Shown here in pieces: positions 26,541 to 36,500 of a stretch of DNA of 64,000 nt. The position numbers were made by a program, and so were the translations under genes. How positions within the stretch are numbered: position 1 is the first letter of the stretch; each line of letters starts with the position of its first letter. A model generated the notes under the pieces. It saw only the letters and a list, made by a program, of their open reading frames with translations. It made no database searches and was not told the origin of the DNA. The stretch spans positions 109,641,652-109,705,651 of the forward strand of contig NC_067285.1 of NCBI RefSeq assembly GCF_020740795.1. The letters are read 5' to 3'. Source of the DNA: Apus apus (Eukaryota > Chordata > Aves > Apodiformes > Apodidae).

Positions 26541-28849
26541 AAGCTTTGCCCTCCCCGGGGGGATTTGGAGCTTTATCCCCCAAGGATGGGGATTTTGCAC
26601 CCCAGGGGTTGGGCTTTGGGTTTTTTGCCCCCCCGGGGGTTGGGGTTTGGCACCCCAGCTCATTGCTCCCCTAAAAGACCAGCAGCCCCCCCCGCCCCGC
26701 ATTTGCAGCGTGGGTGTAACTTTGCCTCGAGTTCTCCTGCTGCCATCACGCTTCAGTCTGTCCTGGCTCCTCCGATAGGTGGTTATGATAGACTTGCTTT
26801 TGCCGTGGAAGAGTGTGCACCCTGCTGGGGGTGGGGGGGGGAGATCTCAAAGGACAAACGCTTTGCTGTCTCGTAGGTGTGGGTTCGGTGTCCTGCATGG
26901 GGCAGAAACCACCAGGCATGCACAGCCAGGCTGGGAGCAGCTCCGTGGGATGGAATCGGAGAGCCCTGCGAGCTGCCGTGAGTCCCTTGTACCCTGCTGC
27001 TGGGAAAAGCACCACGCACCCAGCTCCGTGGCACTGAGCTGCTTGGAGCCAGCTGGCTGCTTTCAGAGGGCAGCTTTGAAGGTAAGGAGCACACGTTTAC
27101 CTCTGCTGGGTTTCCAGACCCGGGGCTGATCTGTTGGAGGGGTTGTAGGAGTTGTTCTGTCCTGATATGGAAGCAGAAAGAAACCACCCGTGCTCTGAGA
27201 AGTGCTGCCCTTCAAATGAGAAGGTTGGGTGGAGGAGAAAGAGAGAGAGAGAGAGCAGGAAAGTCAGTGCCAGGACTTAGCTGCTGCATGGCCTCCTTGA
27301 ATGCATGTTTTCCAGGTGGAAGTATCTCCAGGGCTGATCCTTCTCCTTTATCTCCACACCCTTGCAGACCAATGCACTGTTCAATGAATTCCTGAGCTGC
27401 TACAGGCTCTATTTGCAGCAGAGGGGAGGAGGGAAATGTGTTTTGAGGTCCTGGGGCAGGTACAGTTGCCTGCTGCCATACACGGGCTCATACTTGGTCT
27501 AGTGGAGGAGCAGACTGGCAGCAAATACATTTCCAGTTTCCATAATTCCTCTAGGATTTTAAATTGCAGTCAGCCTAGATATTGCAGAGCTTTTTTTCTT
27601 CCTTCCCTGCCATCAAAGGATACCACTTAGTGAAGAAATGAACCTTTTGTTTGGGATTTGCCTGCTGAATAAATTAGGTCAAACTTTCTGTCCATTAAAG
27701 GAAAACTGCTGAAAAGATGGAGTTTCTTCCCTCAGGCAGACGGAGAGCAGGTTCTTGCCCATCAGCTTCTGAAAGGAAGCAAAACTGAATAAATAAGAAC
27801 AATGCAAAACCATGAGTGAGATCCCTGGGAAGCTTGGGATGATCCCACATCATGGTACAATTATCCCAGGCATTTATTCCACTGATTGAAGAAGGGTCCT
27901 TACAAGAAAGGCTGAAAGACAGATGTTAAAGACACTGTGCTGTACCAGCATCACCACATGAGCTGCTGTAGCTCATAGGATAACTTAAAAGCTCCAATAT
28001 TTAATATGTGGAATTACATCCCTGGGAAGGATGGCACATCTTGCTTTGTCCCAAAGATTTCCACAGAGATATTAAGGTTGTATCATCCTCCACTTTCATG
28101 TATTGACAGTTCTCCAGATGTTTTAGGAGTAGCATTTCTTAGCAAAAGATGAGTTGCTGGCTGCTCAGTCAGAGGCAAAAGGGATGAGGGACATCAAGCT
28201 TGGGTGCTTGGCTGTGACACTGATTTCCAAGTCCTGTCTGCCTGGGGATCCTTGAAAAGGAGCCTGGAGCAGCAGAACCCTGTTGTCTACACCCTGAGTT
28301 ACAGCTCAGGATTCAAACCTAGAGTTCTAAGTTTCATCCCTTCTTTTTGTTGTTGGAGAAATCATGGAGGTCAAATGTGAAAAGTCTTGTTTCCAGCCCC
28401 TCAGCCTGTCCTTGTGTTGACCAAAAATAGTATGACCAAGAGATTTTCTCCAATTTTTTGTGAGTGTGGGCACATTTGTCTCCTGTATTTGTCCATCGTT
28501 GTGTCGTGCTCCAAGTTGTACCCAGCATTAAGCAACCTCTGGTTAGTTTCTTGCTTGAGAAGACCTTTTAACTCAGGCTGGTGGCTAAGGTGTTACTCCA
28601 GTAGCATAGACATCTTGCAAAGACGAGCTCTGATAGCTGTGTCCTACTTTTGCTTAAAGTTTGAGTGCAGTGTGTCTTCACAGATGGGTACAGAGTGTAA
28701 CATTTATAAGTGATGATCTGCTTTAATTAGAATTGTACTGATGTTGATACACACTAAACAATTGTGAGCACAGTCATTGTTTGCAGGAGAAACTTCTTGT
28801 GTCAGTGTCACCTCTAAAAGCGCCAGGCAATTAATCCAGAACTCTCATC
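26541..28849. other. Intergenic after the CpG-rich segment
   Basis: Positions 26541-26700 hold imperfect repeats of CCCC/GGGG-TTGGG words. The (GA)n tract is at 27241. No exon confirmed, although a good donor lies at about 27081. Confidence 0.5.
27241..27255. repeat. (GA)n microsatellite
   Basis: Seven or more GA units inside a purine-rich stretch. Confidence 0.85.
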
Positions 28850-29651
28850 ATCCAGAGGGACCTTGACAGGCTGGAGAGGTGGGCCAAGGCCAACATCAAG
28901 GAGTTCAACAAGGCCAAGTGCAGGGTCCTGCACCTGGGTCAGCACAACCCCAGGCACAAATACAGGCTGGGGGAGAATGGCTGGAGAGCAGTGCTGAGGA
29001 GAAGGACTTGGGGGTGGTAGTTGATGAGAAGCTCAACATGAGCCACCAGTGTGTGCTGGAGCCCAGGGAGCCAGTTGTGTCCTGGGCTGCATCAAAAGAA
29101 GTGTGGCCAGCAGGGCCAGGGAGGGGATTCTGCCCCTCTGCTCTGCTCTGGTGAGACCCCACCTGGAATACTCTGTACAGCTCAGGGGCCCTCAGCACAA
29201 GAAAGGTACAGACCTGATGGAGAGGGTCCAGAGAAGGGCCACCAAGGTGATCCAAGGCCTGGAGCAGCTCTGCTATGAAGACAGGCTGAGAGAGTTGGGG
29301 CTGTTCAGCCCGGAGAAGAGAAGGCTCTGGGGAAACCTTAGAGCACCTTCCAGTGCCTGAAGGGGCTCCAGAAAAGCTGGGGAGGGGCTTTTCATCAGAG
29401 AAGATAATGATAGGACAAGGGGTAATGGTTTTAAACTGAAAGAGGGGAGACTGAGGTTAGACATAAGGACATGAGGGTAGGAAGGTGCTGGAACAGGTTG
29501 CCCAGGGAGGTTGTGGAAGCCCCATCCCTGGAGGTGTTCAAGGCCAGGTTGGATGAGGCCTGGTCTATTGTGAAGTGTCCCTGCTCATGGCAGGGGGGTT
29601 GGAATGTGATGGTCCCTTCCAACCTTAACCATTCTATGATCCTATGATCTC
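28850..29651 (+). mobile_element. CR1 LINE, 5'-truncated with complete 3' end
   Basis: Begins CCAGAGGGACCTTGACAGGC and ends with the ATTCTATGATCCTATGATC tail. It is about 800 bp of the ORF2 end and 3' UTR. Frame pieces include RPHLEYSVQL and [15 protein letters not shown]. It is closely related to the inverted copy at 671-1545. Confidence 0.92.
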
Positions 29652-30788
29652 TCATTATTCAAAGCCTTAGACCAAAAAATTAACTTTTTTTTTTAGAATC
29701 TGAAAACATATTTTTTTGAAACCTTTAAACCTTAAGATTTGACAATGATTTTTTAAGCCATTCATTTTTCCTTACAGCTGATTTTGATTATTCATATGTT
29801 GGAGTTTATCTAAATGCTGCACCCTCTTCTGGGAAAATGTAGGGTGGTCTGGGTGGTCTTCATGTGCTGAAACTGGTTAGGGGTCAACTCACGGTGGAAA
29901 TCAAAGGACTGTTTCTAGACCCACAGAGGCTTCAGAGTTGTGAGGACACAAGCCCCTCTCAGCAGGTATGGAAGATGGCAGAGGAGCAGATGAGCTGGAA
30001 GATGGAGGTAGACCATGTCATAGCCCTTGGCAGGTTCTGTAATTTGGCTGGCTGTGTCACCAGGTGGCTTGGCCAGCCAGCAGCTCCTGTGCCATCTGTG
30101 GAAACCATGTAGGGAGGAGAACAGGCTGAAAGATTTTTCTGCCAGAAATTCTGGTGGCATTGAAATCAAACTGTTCCCCAGGAGCTCCTCCAGTTTGATG
30201 ACATCCTTAGTGAACTTGTTAGAAAGAACAGTGCAGATTGTCCTTTTTCCTTTCAGCTGGAGACAGGAATTTTTAGGTTTTATTTTTCTGGGGTGTTATC
30301 AGGATGTGAAATATTGGCCAAGAAGTATTTTAATTAAGACTGATGTAATTAAGATACCCTGTAGACTTTTGGTAGCACCTGCTCAAGGACCTACCACAGA
30401 ACTTGATGTCCAACAAACCTGCTTGTTCTTGATGTGGCAGAAGCAGAACTTCAGGTCTCAGCAAGTCCCAGCTCTGGTGAGGAGGGGCAGAAGAGGAGCT
30501 TTTTTTTCATTATTTTCTAGACAGCTTTAGTTATTTCTTGATTTTTAAAGATATTTTTATTTTTTAACTTGAAGAAAGGAAACCACTAAATCCAGGAAGT
30601 AAATAAAAGTCAGGGGAGGAAGCTGAGAATTCAGAAGGGTGAGTGGGTGTAGGTGATACACCATTCTATCCAAGGAAAAAGCCAGTTATGCTTTTAAAAA
30701 GGCTGCCCAGCCCCCCAGTCATACTGGAGTGCTTGGAAGAAGACAGGATGTGGATGGGAAGAGCCTAGTTGGTGTAGTCTCCTTGGAT

Positions 30789-31120
30789 AGTGGCCTTCCA
30801 GTACCTGAAGGGCCTACAGGAAATCTGGGGAGGGGCTTTTTACAGGGGCTTGAAGTGAGAGGACAAGGGGTAATGGTTTTAAGCTGAAAGAAGAGAAATT
30901 TAGGTTAGAGATCAGGAGGAAATTCTTCAGTGTGAGGGTGGTGAGACACTGGAACAGGCTGCCCAGGGATGCTGTGGGGGCTCCATCCCTGGAGGTGTTC
31001 AAGGGCAGGTTGGATGGGGCTCTGAGCAGCCTGTTCTAGTGGGAGGTGTCCCTGCCCATGCAGGGGGATTGGAACTGGGTGATCTTTAAGGTCCCTTCTA
31101 ACTCAAAAAATTCTGTGATT
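30789..31120 (+). mobile_element. CR1 LINE 3' fragment
   Basis: TTCCAGTACCTGAAGGGCCT, GGTAATGGTTTTAAGCTGAA, GGTGTTCAAGGGCAGGTTGG and TTCTGTGATT at the end. Confidence 0.9.
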
Positions 31121-31930
31121 TTTGAAAGATTTTCTATTTGATCCCTCAGGGGGGGCTTTTACAAAAGCTTAACAGGCCTGAGTTAAGAAGGAAGTTCATT
31201 GCATGAATAAATAATTGTCTAAAAGGTGAAATGCAGGGGGAAAGAGGGTGGTGAGTTACCATGTGGAAAAGACATCAGCTTTGCTCTTGACAGGGATAGG
31301 GGCTGGGATCTATGGAGTTCCATGTATCCTTCATAAACTGGGAAGAGTGTGAATAGTCAAGTAGTGATATTTGCAGGTGACAAAAAGTTTGATCAAGTCA
31401 CGAAGGATAAGACCTGACTTCAAGAATTGCAGAAAAACTTCTATGAGTCTCAGTGAGCATTAATATGGCAGAAGTGACTGGGATGTGAAGTGATGGACTT
31501 TGGGGAGGATGGAGAGAACTTAATTTCCTCATTTTATCCTATTTTCCTGTCTAAAGCTGTGAGCTCTGAGCTCGGGAATGAGCTCTTCAGATGGTGATAG
31601 GTGGTTCTGTGGAAAGGTCAGCTTGGTGCTAAGTGCCAATCAAAAGCAGCAAACCATGTTAGGGGTTGTTATGAAAGGGAAGAAGGACAAAACACAGAGC
31701 ATCATTATGCCCTTCTATAAACCCACAGTGGACTTACCTCTTGAAATTGTCTGCAGTTTTGGTCCCTCTCAGAAAGGATCAGGAGGGATGACCAGGAGTC
31801 CTCAGTCAATTCCATACAAGGAAGGAGCAAATGGGTGAAGGCTCCTCAGCCTGACCATGAGGTGATGAGTGGGCTGGGGATGGGACTGAGATTAAAGAGC
31901 CCATCGATGGCACCTGAGAGAGTGGATGGG

Positions 31931-32605
31931 GATTGCTGTCACGAGACCCCACCTGCAGTGCTCTGTCCAGTTCTGAGGTCCCCACTACAAGAAGAAGGCC
32001 CAGGGAGGCGATGGAGTCACCATCCCTGGAAGTGGTTAAAAGAAATATAAATGTAGTGCTTAGGGACATCATTTAAACACTGAATGGGTAGATTAGGCTA
32101 TGGTAGGGGGATTTAAGTTATGATTGGACTTGATGATCTTTGAAGTCCTTTCCAGCTGGGATGATTCTGTGATTCCAAGAACATGGAGTTGTTGGACTTA
32201 ATCCAGACAAGGGCCATGAAGATGATCAGGGGGCTGGAGCACCTCTTCTACAAAGGCAGACTGTGAGAGTTGGGGCTCTTCAGCCTGAAGAAGAGAAGGC
32301 CCTGGGGATACCTTGGAGAATCTTCCAGTACCTGAAGGAGCTACAGGAAAGCTGGGGAAGGACTTTTTAAAGGGGCAGGAAGTGATAGTGCAAGGACTAA
32401 TGGATAAAACTGGAAGAGGAAAAAATTAGGTTAGACTTTAGGAGGAAATTCTGTACTGTGAGGGTGGTGAGATCCTGGCCCAGGCTGCCCAGGAAAGCTG
32501 TGGAAACCCCATTCCTGGAAGTGTTCAAGGCCAGGTTAGATGGGGCTTGGAGCAACCTGGTCTGGTGGGAGGTGTCCCTGCTCACAGCAGGGAGGTTGGA
32601 GCTAT
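31931..32605 (+). mobile_element. Older CR1 LINE interrupted by a second CR1
   Basis: The left part (about 31931-31989) reads ACGAGACCCCACCTGCAGTG up to CCCACTACAAG. The matching continuation resumes at about 32177 with AACATGGAGTTGTTGGACTT and runs to about 32605. The interruption is a separate CR1 3' end. Confidence 0.8.
31990..32176 (+). mobile_element. CR1 3' end inserted inside another CR1
   Basis: This is a 187 bp CR1 3' end of a different subfamily, from GGCCCAGGGAGGCGATGGAG to TGATTCTGTGATTCC. AAGAA occurs on both sides (about 31988-31994 and 32177-32181) and is a possible target-site duplication. Confidence 0.75.
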
Positions 32606-32815
32606 TAATTGTGTGGTTGCTGGCAGCTCTGCATGGCCATCCAGGCTGTGTGATGGAGTTGCCCACCATAATAGTAAAAACCTCTTAACTTCAGTGCCTA
32701 GGAAGTACCAGGACAACCCAGGGCAGAGCATGTCCTGAGCAGTGAGGTCACGAAAGCAGCCAGCCTGGGCAAGGAGTCACACCTGGTCTGTGGCTGGCAA
32801 AGGTGATAATGAGAA

Positions 32816-32880
32816 TATAGAATGATAACATGGGTTGGAAGGGACCTTAAAGTTCATCTAGTTCCAACCCCTAAGCCTTG
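32816..32880 (-). mobile_element. CR1 3' tail fragment
   Basis: ATAGAATGATAACATGGGTT then GGAAGGGACCTTAAAGTTCA, the reversed CR1 3' UTR. It is about 380 bp before the first receptor exon seen. Confidence 0.78.
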
Positions 32881-33252
32881 TGGACATGAAGTGCTGTTCA
32901 GTGGGATTTAGCAGAGCTGCTTTGATTTTTGGATTTCAGTTGCTTGCTTGTGCTCTCTCTGCTCTCAGGGCTTTTCTTTGTATCACACTTCACCTGATGA
33001 TGCTTTTTTGTTGACAGGAGGGTTTTTAATTGCCATGAAGGACTTCAGCCAATGCTGCACATTTATCCTCACCCTCAGGATTTCAGACCCTTCTAATAGA
33101 CTGATAAGCCTGGGACAGTGGTGTTACAGGCACAGCAGGGTGTGTGGATTCTTGAAGCAAATAAAGCACGACCATCATTTCTGTTCTACCTTTCACAGAA
33201 GGCATGTGCATTGAAGTCCTTATTTAATTTCCCCCCCTTTCCTCTCTTTCAG

Positions 33253-33541
33253 GTTTCAACCGTGTGAAGATGCTGATGGACAAAAATGAATCCTGGTTCT
33301 CCAATTTCTCCTCTGCTGCCTCCTCCTTTGTGAAAGGAGGTGGCAGCTGGGCAGGTGTTGGCCTGCAGGAGGTAGTCATTGGGCTGATCCTTACCCTCAT
33401 TGACCTGATCACACTCCTGGGAAATACAGTTGTCTTCATCTGCCCGGTGGTGGAGAAGAGGCTGCGCACGGTCACCTATATGTTTATCATGTCCTTGGCC
33501 ATGGCAGATTTCCTTGTGGCTTGTCTGGTCATGCCCTTCAG
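33253..33541 (+). CDS. Receptor exon with start codon: N-terminus, TM1, TM2
   Basis: A pyrimidine-rich tract ending in CAG precedes 33253, and GTAAG follows 33541. The proposed start is ATG at 33270. A second in-frame ATG lies at 33276. The frame stays open back to the acceptor, so an upstream exon could add residues. The 33270 start gives a normal short extracellular N-terminus with two NxS sequons before TM1. The exon encodes residues 1-90 and two bases of codon 91. The 17 bases before the ATG are 5' UTR unless the frame starts further upstream, so at least one more 5' exon must exist. Confidence 0.85.
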
Positions 33542-36500
33542 GTAAGAAGTGCTGTGAGGTGAGATCAGACAGTGGTGTGTGTGTCCAAGGTCACCCCTCC
33601 GAGCTCAGTGGCCACAGAGTGAGCAGGGCTGGCTGGAGGTTCTCCTGCTGTGATTAGGTCTGGGCTCTCCAGAGAGCTTAACTCTGGGTCAGTGATTGTG
33701 CTTCCTTGCCTCAGTTTCCCTACCCTTTATCCCCTTGTAGTGGAGGGAGGAGACTTCCCAAGGGTGTTCTTGCTGTTGGCTACAGAGAGAGTCTGGCTGG
33801 TGGTCTGAACTAGAAAGCCAGCTCTTCAGGTGGTGCCAATGCAGTGAGTCCCCTCTTCCAGGACTAGCTGTGCTTTGCCCACGGGCCCAACATGGTCACT
33901 AGATGATTTTCCATCCTCTGAGGAATGTGAGCTGGGGGCTGTCACTGGTGTGTCAGCATTCAGTGCAACGACTGTGTTGATCCTGCTTGCATTTCAAAGG
34001 TAGTTCTAGCAAGATTCTATCTAGATTTGCTCAAGATCTTGACAAGAACAAATCTTGATAGAACAAGAAGGGAGGGCTTCAAGCTGCAACAGGGCAGGTT
34101 TAGACTGGACATTAGGAAACATTTTTTCACAGGAAGAGTGGTTAGACACTGGAACAGGCTGCCCAGGGAGCTGGTTGAGTCACCATCCCTGGATGTGTTG
34201 AAGGGTCATTTGGATGTGGTGTTGGTGGATATGGTTTAGGGGGGAACTTTGTAGAGTAGGGATGATGGTTGGACTCAGAAATGCTGAGGGTCTTGTCCAA
34301 CCTGAATAGTTCTGTGATTCTATGAAATCATGGAGTGTATTTTCCCCTTGATCTTCTTAGCCAGGAATGACTATTGAAATCAACAGAGCTGAATTCTGTG
34401 AGTTTGATTTTGCACTTCCTTAACCTTTTATTTTCTGGTAGTGGGAGAGAGAAGTAAGAAAGATCCTTACTAGCCTGAGGCAACAGATGGTTTCCTGTTT
34501 CTGAACCTGAAAGGCTATTATGGAGATGTTATTCTTCACTTTTTTTGGTGCAACACAGAATTTTGATTGGTCCTTCTGATTTGGGCAGTGTCCTGGTGGG
34601 GTTCATGGGGAAGGCAGGTGACCTTGCAAAATAACACTTTTGTCTGGATAAGTAGACTGGAAGAGTTGCAGTCTGCAGTGGGACAACCAATGGGACTGGC
34701 TGCACCTGGGGGAAATCTTGTGCCCCTGTTATCTGGCCACATTGCATGTGGGTGGCTGGCAGTGTTGACATGGGGACAAAGGCCACCCCCCCTCTGTCTG
34801 TGTAAATGCAAGGACTTGATTTTAGTATAAGTAGGGTCATTTAGGCTCCCTCTGTATTTAATGGAGGAAGAGGCACTTCAAAGGGCAGCTGTCCCTGCAT
34901 GATGTTGATATTTACAGGAGCTCCACTACCTGGCTAAACCACAGTAAAATAAATCCAGAAACCAGTTAACTCGTAGGCTCTGGCTGTCTTGGGCTGCAGA
35001 GTGGCTGCAGGTTGGTGTAAATTGGGGGGCTGCACCCTGTTTGGTGTCCTTGGAGCAGTATGAAGAGGCTGAACTCCTTTCCCAATTTGTGCTTTAGTTC
35101 TCAAGGGGCTGCCTACACTGTTGCATTTGGCACCAGGAAGCATTTTCCCAACAAGCAATTCCCAACTGAGTTATAAGTTGAGAGCATTGGGTGAAAAGAA
35201 TATAAATAGCTACAAATATCTGCTCGAGGGGCCTGAATTGCAGCTTAGTTATGCCATGATCTAACCTCTGTTGAAGTCAGGGGGAATGAGGGTTGTGCCA
35301 TCTCCACCAGACATTGTTTGGCCCTGCTGGTGGAGTAGCTCTTGGTCCACACCTTTCCCACTGTCTCAACTTTGTGTCTGTGTTACTGTCTTCAGTTGCA
35401 GTTTGCTCCTCAGTGGGCAGGTTAGCACGTGCCAGAGAGGAGGAAAAGAAATGACCTTGGGAGCCAGTTTGGCTCAGGACTAAGAGGTTTTTTGATAGGA
35501 AGGAAAACCATAGTTGTCATCTGGTGCCTTAATTTGCCAAGAGCAAGACTTTTATTTTGTTCCTGGCTTGGCTTGTTTGCAGGAGCAGGTCAGCTGTGCT
35601 TGGCCTGTCATCTGGGTGCTCCAGCCATTTCCAGGCTGAATATGTCCAGCTACTCTTTTCTTTTGCAAACATGAGTGAAACATGGAGGTGACTTCTGCTC
35701 GTACTGTGCATCTCTTTGGGCTTTTGTTATTCCTTTTGAGCCAGTGTCATTTCCAGGCTGCAGAGACTTTATGTACCAGAGAAGAGGGAACAGGCATCCA
35801 CTACCCTGTGCTGGGAGAACGTTGCTAGGGCAAGAATATCCCACCAGATGCTGAGGGGAACTAGGTACCTGGGATCTGTGTGCAGGGAAGTTCATGACAG
35901 CAGCATGGTCTGCTTCTGGAAGGTCATGGTGCTCACACCACGGGCTTTGCAGCATCTCTGGAGATAAGGAGGACTTCTCAGGAATAGCACCAAGACACCC
36001 AAGTCCATGATTAGACCCATGGTTCAACTTCTGTATGTCTTAATTTTCCATCTAGAAAAGGCTCACAAAACTTTTCCCTGTGTGTGCACTGGGATCTTCC
36101 ATGCTTCCCCTGGGGAGGCCACCAGGGTGTGGGGACAGGTTCTGCTGTAGATTAATGTTTGCTTGAATCTTTGCCTTGCATCCTGCATAACAAAATGCTT
36201 CTGAGGGCTGGGGCCCTTCAGCAGAACTGTGCCCACCTCCAGCAGTTGTGCTCAAAAATAACCTTCACAAGTAATTGTAATGATTTCTTGCTAATTAGAT
36301 GCAGGGCAGGGGTTGGTTTCTAACTCCTCTGACATCAGGTTGACTATTTTTGCCCTTGGGGACAGCAGAGCCCACTGAGCACAGAGCCCCACTTTCACTG
36401 TATTTGACCAGCAAGCTGTGAAGTTACAGGATAATTAAAGCTTTGCAGGACTAGGTGGTTACTCAGCCTTTCACATCAAATTCACACACAATGGTTATTT

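Noticed and set aside
25622-26778. Several overlapping frames of 120-230 codons on both strands
   Set aside because: They coincide with GC-rich DNA, where stop codons are rare. The translations are Pro/Gly/Arg-rich without domains.
30027-30530. 167-codon open frame on the + strand
   Set aside because: No family resemblance and no splice context.
1-33252. Full-length endogenous retrovirus or paired LTRs
   Set aside because: I found no paired LTRs, primer-binding site or gag/pol-like frames. The reverse-transcriptase-related frames are all CR1.
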